DNA of 6,903 nucleotides from an uncultured Thalassolituus sp. (GCA_913054055.1 CAJXIT010000187.1:1-6903); one strand, 5' to 3'; positions 1 through 6,272 are shown, numbered from the stretch's first letter. Program-made: numbers and translations. The notes: generated by a model from the letters alone, not told the origin.

Positions 1-1863
1 ATTATTACCTGTCGCTCCAGAAAGCGTTAAAAGGCGTTCACTATCGTATACGCTACGCTCAGTTGGTATAGCAATAGTTTTGGCGCCCGTGAGGTACTGG
101 CCAGTAATTGAATTCTTATTATTGAATACCTGCTTAGGCGTTCCCTGTGCAACAATTTCACCACCATGTACGCCAGCACCTGGACCGATATCCACAATAT
201 AATCAGCCGCACGAATGGCATCTTCATCGTGCTCGACTACGATCACGGTATTGCCCAGATCTCTTAAATGTTCTAGGGTTTTTAGTAAGCGATCATTATC
301 GCGTTGGTGTAAGCCAATTGAAGGTTCGTCAAGGATATACATGACCCCAACCAAGCCTGCGCCAATTTGGCTGGCCAAACGAATGCGCTGAGCTTCACCG
401 CCAGATAGCGTATCAGCACTGCGGTCTAGGGTTAAATATTCTAATCCTACGTTTTCTAAGAATTCTAAGCGGTCGTTAATTTCTTTTAAAATTTTATTGG
501 CGATTTGGCCGCGCTTACCTTTTAATTTTAATTTCGAAAAGTATTTAAGTGCCGGGCCGATGGGTTTAGACGTAATATCAGCAATGTTGTTGTTATCCAC
601 GTATACATGACGGCTGGATTCTTTTAAGCGAGAGCCTTCACAGCTAGGGCAAGGTTGTACCGATAACAATTTAGAAAGCTCTTCTCGAACCATTGCGCTA
701 TCGGTTTCACGATATCGACGATCTAGATTGGGAATGACCCCTTCAAAAGGGTGTTCTTTGATAACCGTGTCGCCACGGCTATTAACGTAGTGAAAATTAA
801 TATCGGTGTTACCACTGCCAAATAACAATGCTTTTTGATTTTTCTTTGATAATTTTTTGAATGGAGTGTCCATATCAAAACCAAAATGCTCCGCAACACT
901 GCACAGCATTTGATAATAATAGATGGTGCGTCGATCCCAGCCACGAATGGCACCTTCACCCAGTGTCAGCGTTTCATCTACAATTAGTTTATCTGGATCA
1001 AAATACTGATCCACACCTAAGCCATCACAGGTTCCACAAGCCCCTGCCGGATTGTTGAAAGAAAACATTCTTGGTTCTAATTCAGTGATGCTGTATCCAC
1101 ACACCGGACAAGCAAATTTAGATGAGAATAAAACTTCTATGCTGTCATCGTCCATGCTGACTGCTTTTGCAGTGCCGCCTGCAAGCTCCAGTGCGGTTTC
1201 TAAGGATTCGGCAAGGCGCTGTTTTATGTCGCTACGAACTTTGAACCTGTCTACCACAACTTCTATGGTGTGTTTTTTATTTTTATCTAGTTCAGGTGTG
1301 TCATCTAAATCAACCACAATGCCGTTTATGCGTGCTCTTACAAAGCCTTGCCCGCGTAGTTGATCGAATAAATGCAGGTGCTCTCCTTTTCGATCTTGAA
1401 TGACAGGCGCTAAGATCATTAACTTGGCGCCTTCTTCAAGAGACGTGATTTTGTCGACCATTTGGCTAACTGTTTGAGCGTCTAGTACTTCGCCGTGTTC
1501 TGGGCAGCGAGGCTCGCCGGCTCTGGCATATAGTAAGCGCAGGTAATCATAGATCTCGGTAACGGTGCCTACTGTTGATCTAGGGTTGTGGCTTGTGGAT
1601 TTTTGCTCAATAGAGATGGCAGGGCTAAGGCCTTCGATGTGATCCACATCGGGCTTTTCCATCATAGATAAAAATTGGCGGGCATAGGTGGATAAGCTCT
1701 CCACATAGCGACGTTGCCCTTCGGCATATAAGGTGTCAAAAGCTAGGGATGATTTTCCTGAGCCAGAAAGTCCGGTAATCACAACCAGTTTGTCCCGTGG
1801 AATATCTAGATCAATGTCTTTTAAGTTGTGGGTGCGAGCACCGCGAACAAGAATGGTGTCCAT
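1..1863 (-). CDS. uvrA: UvrA, excinuclease ABC subunit A (partial; C-terminus beyond left edge)
   Basis: UvrA is the damage-sensing ATPase of nucleotide excision repair; it works in the cytoplasm as a dimer that loads UvrB onto lesions. The frame is open from the ATG at 1863 to base 1, giving 621 residues of a protein usually near 940. Visible motifs are Walker A GLSGSGKS (31-38), the first zinc-module cysteines C252/C255 and C276/C279 (spaced almost as in E. coli), a further CPSC pair before the signature, ABC signature LSGGE (486-490), Walker B ending in D512-E513, and the switch histidine in VVEHDED (H545). This completes the first nucleotide-binding domain and its inserted UvrB- and DNA-binding regions. 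The window ends just before the expected second Walker A. The start MDTILVRGARTHNL matches the family N-terminus, although the ribosome site before it is weak. No frameshift or missing key residue is seen. By eye there is no LexA box (CTGT-N8-ACAG) in the 120 bases upstream. Confidence 0.97.
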   Translation of the reverse strand, partial: MDTILVRGARTHNLKDIDLDIPRDKLVVITGLSGSGKSSLAFDTLYAEGQRRYVESLSTYARQFLSMMEKPDVDHIEGLSPAISIEQKSTSHNPRSTVGTVTEIYDYLRLLYARAGEPRCPEHGEVLDAQTVSQMVDKITSLEEGAKLMILAPVIQDRKGEHLHLFDQLRGQGFVRARINGIVVDLDDTPELDKNKKHTIEVVVDRFKVRSDIKQRLAESLETALELAGGTAKAVSMDDDSIEVLFSSKFACPVCGYSITELEPRMFSFNNPAGACGTCDGLGVDQYFDPDKLIVDETLTLGEGAIRGWDRRTIYYYQMLCSVAEHFGFDMDTPFKKLSKKNQKALLFGSGNTDINFHYVNSRGDTVIKEHPFEGVIPNLDRRYRETDSAMVREELSKLLSVQPCPSCEGSRLKESSRHVYVDNNNIADITSKPIGPALKYFSKLKLKGKRGQIANKILKEINDRLEFLENVGLEYLTLDRSADTLSGGEAQRIRLASQIGAGLVGVMYILDEPSIGLHQRDNDRLLKTLEHLRDLGNTVIVVEHDEDAIRAADYIVDIGPGAGVHGGEIVAQGTPKQVFNNKNSITGQYLTGAKTIAIPTERSVYDSERLLTLSGATGNN

Positions 1864-1879
1864 AATAACGAGCGCCAGA

Positions 1880-1897
1880 TACAAAAGTTTAATTGTA
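1880..1897 (-). promoter_or_regulatory. Candidate uvrA -10 region inside a TACAA-N8-TTGTA dyad
   Basis: The arms TACAA (1880-1884) and TTGTA (1893-1897) form a perfect 5-bp inverted repeat with an 8-base spacer, 17 bases upstream of the uvrA start. Read on the minus strand, the distal arm gives TACAAT, a one-mismatch -10 hexamer, but no good -35 lies 16-18 bases further up. The N8 spacing resembles a LexA operator, but the half-sites are not CTGT/ACAG. It is either a weak or activator-dependent promoter, an operator, or chance. Confidence 0.25.
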
Positions 1898-1938
1898 CCT
1901 GTTCCGTGTGGGTTTGGCTCGAAGGAATGTTATAAGCA

Positions 1939-1968
1939 AGCCCTATGAACACCAAATTTCATAGGGCT
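1939..1968 (-). terminator. Hairpin after the LuxR-family gene, weak terminator
   Basis: AGCCCTATGAA (1939-1949) pairs perfectly with TTCATAGGGCT (1958-1968) around an 8-base loop, giving an 11-bp stem that begins 15 bases after the regulator's stop codon. On the minus strand the stem is followed by a poor T-tract (TGCTTATAAC), so termination is probably incomplete and some read-through into uvrA is possible. Confidence 0.6.
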
Positions 1969-1983
1969 GGAAAGCGAGCAGGT

Positions 1984-2637
1984 TTAGTTTGCTAAATCTT
2001 GCTCAGGAAGGTGGGTTTTTGCCCAGTTAATAGCTTGTATGCGGTTGCCGACATCGATCTTTTTAAACAGGTTATATAGATGAGTTTTAACCGTATGGGT
2101 GCTCACGTTTAATGAATCAGCAATTTCAGCGTTTTTAGCGCCACTGGCACTTAATCTTAAAATTTGCTTTTCACGCTTAGTTAGTGAATAAACAGCGGTT
2201 GGCGTTTTGGTTGGGGTTTTACGGTTATTGGCCATAAAATGGCTTAATAACTTGCGGCTGAACCAAAGCTCACCCTGTAATATGGAAGTCATGCCCTTGC
2301 TAATGTGGTTTTGGCTAGCACCCTTATAAAAGAAACCACGGACAAACGGCCAATTTAGTAGGTTCTCATGTTCACCTTCATCATCAAGGTTAATGAAAAT
2401 CGTACGGTTCTTATGGGTTAATTGTTCTAGAATTTGACTGCAACGATCGTACTTTAAACCTTGCGCATCAATGCATACAATATGGTCAGCAAGAATACGG
2501 TTCATGTCAGTGGGTGTGTTCGGATCGATGATTTCACACTTAATATCTAGGTTTTGTTGTAGGTAACCCAGTAAAAGTGAATTTTGAATGTTTTTTGCGC
2601 CAAGCAGCCAAAAGCGGTTTTTGAGCTCGATATCCAT
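1984..2637 (-). CDS. LuxR-type transcriptional regulator, CsgD/VpsT family
   Basis: This 217-residue cytoplasmic DNA-binding regulator has the length and layout of CsgD and VpsT, the biofilm-matrix regulators of enterics and Vibrio. Residues 1-120 form a degenerate receiver domain: a lone aspartate (D56) sits near the phosphorylation position, but the N-terminal acidic pair is absent, so phosphorylation is unlikely. NWPFVRGFFY (95-104) is close to the CsgD segment NWPHINGVFY. WFSR (125-128) fits the W-[FLM]-[TS]-R motif with which VpsT binds cyclic di-GMP; CsgD has YFTQ there, so this protein is more VpsT-like. Residues 152-208 are a LuxR/GerE helix-turn-helix (LTKREKQIL, then STHTVKTHLYNLFKKI). 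The ATG at 2637 follows GAAGGA with 8-base spacing. The gene lies upstream of uvrA on the same strand, separated by 120 bases and a hairpin, and diverges from the MFS gene. Targets cannot be read from the sequence. Family assignment is firm; ligand binding is inferred. Confidence 0.9.
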   Translation of the reverse strand: MDIELKNRFWLLGAKNIQNSLLLGYLQQNLDIKCEIIDPNTPTDMNRILADHIVCIDAQGLKYDRCSQILEQLTHKNRTIFINLDDEGEHENLLNWPFVRGFFYKGASQNHISKGMTSILQGELWFSRKLLSHFMANNRKTPTKTPTAVYSLTKREKQILRLSASGAKNAEIADSLNVSTHTVKTHLYNLFKKIDVGNRIQAINWAKTHLPEQDLAN

Positions 2638-2681
2638 ATCAGCTGTCCTTCAGAGTAATGTATTTGTTATTTTGTATGTAC

Positions 2682-2695
2682 CTATCAGGGGATAG
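2682..2695. promoter_or_regulatory. Inverted repeat CTATC-N4-GATAG at the regulator's predicted start point
   Basis: CTATC (2682-2686) and GATAG (2691-2695) are perfect inverted arms around AGGG, directly downstream of the candidate -10 of the CsgD/VpsT-family gene. The placement suits an operator, possibly autoregulatory, or a small leader hairpin. Five-base arms are short enough to arise by chance. Confidence 0.25.
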
Positions 2696-2696
2696 T

Positions 2697-2725
2697 ATTG
2701 TAGAGAAAAATGTGTGAAATGACAG
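2697..2725 (-). promoter_or_regulatory. Candidate promoter of the CsgD/VpsT-family gene
   Basis: On the minus strand CTGTCA (2725-2720, 4 of 6 to TTGACA) lies 17 bases before TACAAT (2702-2697, 5 of 6 to TATAAT). Transcription would start near 2690 and leave a leader of about 50 bases containing the GAAGGA ribosome site. It is judged by eye only. Confidence 0.4.
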
Positions 2726-2741
2726 AATTAATACAATTTAT

Positions 2742-2770
2742 TTGACATTTTTTAAAATAAATACTCTAAA
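2742..2770 (+). promoter_or_regulatory. Candidate sigma-70 promoter of the MFS-ssb pair
   Basis: A perfect -35 hexamer TTGACA (2742-2747) is followed after 17 bases by TCTAAA (2765-2770, 4 of 6 to the consensus -10), within an AT-rich tract. Transcription would begin near 2777. It lies back to back with the regulator's candidate promoter, the two -35 boxes being 16 bases apart, so a protein bound between them could affect both directions. Confidence 0.5.
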
Positions 2771-2780
2771 CACATCGAGG

Positions 2781-2808
2781 TTCTATTGAGAGCGGCATAT
2801 TGATAGAA
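2781..2808 (+). promoter_or_regulatory. Leader hairpin TTCTAT...ATAGAA before the MFS gene
   Basis: TTCTAT (2781-2786) and ATAGAA (2803-2808) are perfect inverted arms. In RNA the stem extends inward by two G-U pairs and one A-U pair, to about 9 bp with a 10-base loop. It begins a few bases after the predicted transcription start and ends on the first base of the upstream ATG, so it would hinder initiation there and favours the ATG at 2847. Whether it has a regulatory role is unknown. Confidence 0.3.
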
Positions 2809-4193
2809 TGCCCAGCTATTTTTTACATTCATTTTATGAAGTTTTCATGACACCCATCGAAAAACGCACGGTATCCACCCTGGCCCTGATCTACGCATTA
2901 CGCATGTTCGGTTTGTTCATGGTATTGCCTGTATTAGTCATATTTGCCAGTGAGTACGAAGGTGCAAGTGCAACGCTGATTGGTATTGCCATTGGTGCAT
3001 ATGGTTTAACACAAGCCCTACTACAGCTACCGTTTGGGGTTTGGTCTGATCGCATTGGCCGAAAGCCTGTGATCTTAATAGGCTTAACGATCTTTACTTT
3101 GGGCAGTGCATTAGCGGCATCGGCAGATACCATCTGGATGCTGATTGCAGGCAGAGCGTTACAAGGGGCGGGTGCGATTGCCAGTACACTTATGGCATTA
3201 ATGACCGATTTAACTCAAGAAGAAAATCGTACCAAGGCTATGGCCAGTATTGGGGCCAGCATTGGTTTGTCATTTACCCTAGCAATGGTGGTAGGGCCTG
3301 CCATGGCCACTTGGCTGGGTTTATCTGGCTTGTTTGCCTTAACGGCTGTTTTTAGTGTGGCAGCCATGGTGTTATTAGTGGTGGCTGTGCCAACCCCTAA
3401 ACAGCAGGTGCGCTCAAGAGATGCAAGAGCCTTTTATCATCAGCTAGGGGATGTGGTGAAAGATGGTCAAATATTAAGGTTAAGCTTTGGCATATTTGCT
3501 CTGCATGCCATTTTGGTGGCTTGCTTTGTCGCAGTGCCTTTAATGCTGCTGTCTGCGGGTTTGATTCAAGAAGACCACTGGCAAGTGTATTTACCTGTGA
3601 TGGTGGTGTCTTTTCTTTTTATGGTGCCGTTTATCATCATTGGAGAAAAGAAGCAGAAAATGAAGCAGGTTTTGCTGAGCGCAGTGGTTTTATTAGGGAT
3701 TAGCTTGGCCTGGTTAGCAGTAGCGGGTCATGGACTAATAGGCTTAATATCAGGTTTATGGTTGTTTTTCTTAGCATTCAATATTCTTGAAGCCAGTCTA
3801 CCTTCGCTGATCAGTAAATTTGCTCCTGCCGGATTTAAGGGCAGCGCAATGGGGTTGTATAGCACAAGTCAGTTTTTAGGGGCTTTTGCAGGTGGCGTAA
3901 TTGGTGGCTTTTTGAGTGGCTATGCTTCTTTGTCAGGGGTCTTCTGGGGCATGATTCCATTTGTGGTCATATGGGCAGGTTTGGTTATGAGCATGAAGAC
4001 ACCCAAGCACTTAACCAGTTATATGATGAGCCTAACCGACAATCAAGTGGAAGACAGTGACCAGCTAGAACTTGAGTTATTGGCCATTCCTGGAGTACAT
4101 GAAGTGGTTATTATGCTGCAAGAACATGCCGCATATTTGAAGATTGATAATAAAGTCTTCGATCCTTCAAAATTGAATGCATATAGAAACTAA
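2808..4193 (+). CDS. YajR-like MFS transporter with C-terminal YAM domain
   Basis: This inner-membrane major facilitator is probably a proton-driven exporter; its substrate cannot be told. The longest frame gives 461 residues. It has about twelve hydrophobic segments, motif A GVWSDRIGRK (77-86) in the loop after segment 2, motif B RALQGAGA in segment 4, and an antiporter-type motif C (MVVGP) in segment 5. After the last membrane segment (about 379-396) comes a soluble tail. Residues 421-461 (LLAIPGVHEVV, then AAYLKIDNKVFD) match the ferredoxin-like YAM domain of E. coli YajR. The start is uncertain. The ATG at 2847 (448 residues) follows TGAAG at 5-base spacing, begins MTPIEKRTVSTLAL as relatives do, and is preferred; the ATG at 2808 has no good ribosome site and lies at the edge of a hairpin. 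ssb follows after 50 bases with no terminator between, so co-transcription is likely. An MFS gene between uvrA and ssb is, as I recall, also the Pseudomonas arrangement. Confidence 0.9.
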   Translation: MPSYFLHSFYEVFMTPIEKRTVSTLALIYALRMFGLFMVLPVLVIFASEYEGASATLIGIAIGAYGLTQALLQLPFGVWSDRIGRKPVILIGLTIFTLGSALAASADTIWMLIAGRALQGAGAIASTLMALMTDLTQEENRTKAMASIGASIGLSFTLAMVVGPAMATWLGLSGLFALTAVFSVAAMVLLVVAVPTPKQQVRSRDARAFYHQLGDVVKDGQILRLSFGIFALHAILVACFVAVPLMLLSAGLIQEDHWQVYLPVMVVSFLFMVPFIIIGEKKQKMKQVLLSAVVLLGISLAWLAVAGHGLIGLISGLWLFFLAFNILEASLPSLISKFAPAGFKGSAMGLYSTSQFLGAFAGGVIGGFLSGYASLSGVFWGMIPFVVIWAGLVMSMKTPKHLTSYMMSLTDNQVEDSDQLELELLAIPGVHEVVIMLQEHAAYLKIDNKVFDPSKLNAYRN

Positions 4194-4243
4194 CACTGTA
4201 GAATAAATCTTATTAGAATTAGCCCATTAGGTGAGGAACAAAC

Positions 4244-4864
4244 ATGGCACGTGGCTCGATAAATAAAGTAATCATCATAGGTACCTTGGGCCGTGATCCA
4301 GAAATGCGCTATTTACCAAATGGTAATGCAGTTTGCAGCATGAGCCTGGCAACAGATGAAGGCTATAAAGATAAAAATACTGGCCAGCAAGTGGATAAAA
4401 CTGAATGGCACAGAATAGAAGCATTTGGTCGCCTAGCTGAGATCATGGGTGAGTACCTTAAAAAAGGTTCAAAATGCTATGTTGAAGGCAAATTACGCAC
4501 GGATGAATATGAAAAAGACGGCATTAAGCGTTACAGCACCAAAATCATAGCCAATGAAATGACGATGCTAGATACCCGTAACAGCCAAGGTGATAATGCT
4601 GGATTTGGTGCTGCACCACAGCAAGCGCCGGCTCAACCTGCCTATGGCCAACAAGCTCCGCAACAGCAAGCACCGGCTCAACCAGCTTATGCTCAGCAAG
4701 CGCCTCAGCAACAAGCGCCGGCTCAACCTGCATATGGTCAAGCACCACAACAAGCGCCTGCAGCACCTTATGGTCAACAAGCACCGCAGCAAGCGCCTCA
4801 ACAGGCTCCGCAAGCTGCGCCAAGCAATGCGTTTGATGATTTTGATGACGACATTCCGTTTTAA
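4244..4864 (+). CDS. ssb: Single-stranded DNA-binding protein SSB
   Basis: SSB coats single-stranded DNA as a tetramer during replication, recombination and repair, and recruits partner proteins through its C-terminal tip. The 206-residue frame starts MARGSINKVIIIGTLGRDPE and is preceded by GTGAGG at 7-base spacing. Residues 1-110 form the OB fold. W55 and F61 match the E. coli base-stacking W54 and F60, but the positions of E. coli W40 and W88 are tyrosines here (Y41, Y89). Residues 111-197 are a disordered Gln/Ala/Pro-rich linker containing tandem repeats, and the protein ends in the acidic tip DFDDDIPF that binds exonuclease I, PriA, RecO and others in E. coli. It is the last gene of the MFS-ssb pair and is followed by a strong terminator. 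No LexA box or convincing separate promoter is seen in the 50-base gap upstream. Confidence 0.97.
   Translation: MARGSINKVIIIGTLGRDPEMRYLPNGNAVCSMSLATDEGYKDKNTGQQVDKTEWHRIEAFGRLAEIMGEYLKKGSKCYVEGKLRTDEYEKDGIKRYSTKIIANEMTMLDTRNSQGDNAGFGAAPQQAPAQPAYGQQAPQQQAPAQPAYAQQAPQQQAPAQPAYGQAPQQAPAAPYGQQAPQQAPQQAPQAAPSNAFDDFDDDIPF
4622..4789 (+). repeat. Tandem repeats encoding the Q/A/P-rich SSB linker
   Basis: Two 45-bp units (4622-4666 and 4667-4711, encoding QAPAQPAYGQQAPQQ and its G-to-A variant) are followed by two shortened 39-bp units (4712-4750 and 4751-4789). Units 1 and 2 differ at 10 of 45 bases, yet by only one amino acid. The first 30 bases of units 1 and 3 differ at two silent sites. The low complexity also opens long spurious frames on both strands here. 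Confidence 0.85.
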
Positions 4865-4886
4865 AATGACTGGAATCGTTTAAATT

Positions 4887-4917
4887 AAAAAAGCCCAGTT
4901 ATGAACTGGGCTTTTTT
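4887..4917. terminator. Bidirectional rho-independent terminator between ssb and the GGDEF gene
   Basis: GCCCAGTT (4893-4900) pairs with AACTGGGC (4904-4911) around a 3-base loop, flanked by six A residues (4887-4892) and six T residues (4912-4917). The symmetry gives a U-tract in either direction, so it can end ssb transcription (stop at 4864) and that of the convergent cyclase gene (stop at 4943). Confidence 0.92.
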
Positions 4918-4942
4918 ATAGGAGCTAAACCTGATTGGGGTT

Positions 4943-6058
4943 TTAACTAGACACAATACGATCACGGCCTTGAGCTTTCGCTTGATAAAGGCGCTCGTCG
5001 GCAAGGTGGATGGCAAGCTCAGGGTCGGTTGAATGTTCCATTTCACACAGGCCCGCGCTCGCGGTAATCTTGATTGGATGGGTATTGTAGTAAAATTCTT
5101 CTTGGCTTAATGAAGCAAGTGCTCTGGCACACACTTGCTCCGACTCTTTTAGCTCTGTTTCAGGCATTAATACCAAAAACTCTTCTCCTCCCCAGCGGGC
5201 AATAGAATCGGTATTGCGAAAATGATGCATTAAACTGTCAGCCACATGCTTTAAAACTAAGTCTCCGCAATGGTGGCCGTAAGTGTCATTAATTTGTTTA
5301 AAATGATCTAAATCCAAGATTAATAGCGTCATTTTTGTATGTTTTCTTTGGGCTTTATTTAGCTCATAAGTCATTCGATTATTCAGTTCACGTCGGTTCA
5401 ATAACCCCGTTAACTCATCAGTACTGGCCGCTAACTCGAGTTTCTTTAGGGTTTCCTCTAATTGTGCGTGGGTTTCTTTTTGCTGAATAAGCAGGTTTTT
5501 AACCGAGTGCTTTTTCGTTGCCAGTTCTGATCCCACTTTCCCGATGATGACACTGACGGGGAGATAGGCTGTCATTAATAATACTTCGTTGAAAAAATTG
5601 CCGGTTTGACCAAGCTCGTATATAGCCACATAACAACAAAACATATAACCAAAAGACACAAATGTATTCAGGGCGATGGCTGTTTTTAAACTGCCATAAG
5701 CAAAGGTATAAACCAAAAACGTTAAACTAAATAATAATCCCCCGGCTCGGCCCTCTTCTAGTAATAGTAACCAAACTGGAAAGATAGCAGCAAAGTAAAG
5801 GGTTTGAATGATTAGGATTTTAGGACCGTGTTCATAAGTGAAGTTATCCACATTACGAATATAAAAATCGCAAGCGTAGATGAACATGACCGTGAAGGCG
5901 TAGATAGCTAAAAAGTAATAATACGAAGTAGAGGTTAAATCTAAAGCAACTGCAAAGGCAGAATAGGCACAGGTGGGTATCGCATAGGCCACAATGGTGG
6001 AGCGAGTATTGCGGCGGGCAATGGATTTTAATTTATTACTAATATTTGCATTATCCAT
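4943..6058 (-). CDS. Membrane-anchored diguanylate cyclase (GGDEF domain)
   Basis: This inner-membrane enzyme is predicted to make cyclic di-GMP from two GTP. The 371 residues begin with a basic stretch (9-19), then about six hydrophobic segments between 22 and 175 with very short loops. A probable coiled coil (about 182-212) leads to a C-terminal GGDEF domain opening with STDELTGLLNRREL (212-225). Catalytic features look intact: D249 in LDLDHFK for metal binding, N257 and D266 for the guanine, and the active-site loop GGEEF (290-294). An RxxD inhibitory site (RNTD, 281-284) lies five residues before it, so product feedback is expected. I cannot assign the membrane region to a named sensor family (MASE, 7TMR or similar) by eye; a membrane or small-ligand signal is a guess. 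The ATG at 6058 has only a weak upstream ribosome site. The gene is transcribed alone, convergent with ssb and divergent from the membrane fusion gene. Confidence 0.94.
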   Translation of the reverse strand: MDNANISNKLKSIARRNTRSTIVAYAIPTCAYSAFAVALDLTSTSYYYFLAIYAFTVMFIYACDFYIRNVDNFTYEHGPKILIIQTLYFAAIFPVWLLLLEEGRAGGLLFSLTFLVYTFAYGSLKTAIALNTFVSFGYMFCCYVAIYELGQTGNFFNEVLLMTAYLPVSVIIGKVGSELATKKHSVKNLLIQQKETHAQLEETLKKLELAASTDELTGLLNRRELNNRMTYELNKAQRKHTKMTLLILDLDHFKQINDTYGHHCGDLVLKHVADSLMHHFRNTDSIARWGGEEFLVLMPETELKESEQVCARALASLSQEEFYYNTHPIKITASAGLCEMEHSTDPELAIHLADERLYQAKAQGRDRIVSS

Positions 6059-6152
6059 ATTTTGTCTGAATTATTTTTTTTGTCAGCCCATGTTAATACT
6101 AACACTCTAAATTAACCAGAGAAGATCAGTAACCCTGTGTAACGTAATGATT

Positions 6153-6182
6153 ATTATAGTACAGATTGAGCTGCACAGTTAA
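6153..6182 (-). promoter_or_regulatory. Candidate promoter of the diguanylate cyclase gene
   Basis: A perfect TATAAT lies on the minus strand (6158-6153), with TTAACT (6182-6177, 4 of 6 to TTGACA) 18 bases before it. Transcription would start near 6146, leaving a leader of about 88 bases. A small dyad, TGTTA (6091-6095) and TAACA (6100-6104), lies in this leader about 33 bases before the start codon. Confidence 0.4.
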
Positions 6183-6243
6183 GGATGAGCATGCTTCGGT
6201 GTTGAGCACACATTTGCCAGTGTTTAAAGAAGTGTAAATGGGT

Positions 6244-6272
6244 TTGGTTTTGCTGTACATATATTGAATAAT
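6244..6272 (+). promoter_or_regulatory. Possible promoter of the membrane fusion protein gene
   Basis: TTGGTT (6244-6249) is followed after 17 bases by AATAAT (6267-6272, 5 of 6 to TATAAT), about 50 bases before the start codon at 6324. The -35 is poor (3 of 6), so an activator may be needed. The rest of the 6059-6323 spacer holds only short dyads such as GTGT/ACAC (6199-6211) and no recognisable gene. Confidence 0.25.

Noticed and set aside
1896..1911. Possible LexA half-site around CTGTTCC upstream of uvrA
   Set aside because: The matching ACAG half is absent at the required spacing, so it does not make an operator.
147..1948. Plus-strand open frames of 65-103 codons opposite uvrA
   Set aside because: uvrA is open and family-conserved throughout on the minus strand; these antisense frames show no domain or plausible start signal.
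2891..3133. Minus-strand 80-codon frame inside the MFS gene
   Set aside because: It lies antisense to conserved transporter helices and motif A and has no independent protein-like features.
4202..4214. AATAA-ATC-TTATT inverted repeat before ssb
   Set aside because: It is a pure A/T 5-bp stem in an AT-rich gap, too weak to act as a terminator and easily due to chance.
4545..4883. Several overlapping long open frames on both strands within the ssb tail
   Set aside because: They are by-products of the repetitive CAA/GCN/CCN codons of the Q/A/P linker; their translations are Leu/Arg- or Val/Ala-rich low complexity with no ribosome site, and ssb itself is unambiguous.
2763..6111. The octamer ACTCTAAA occurs before both the MFS gene (2763-2770) and the cyclase gene (6104-6111)
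   Set aside because: Eight shared bases without matching flanks, and in differing position and orientation relative to the genes, are not enough to call a common regulator site.
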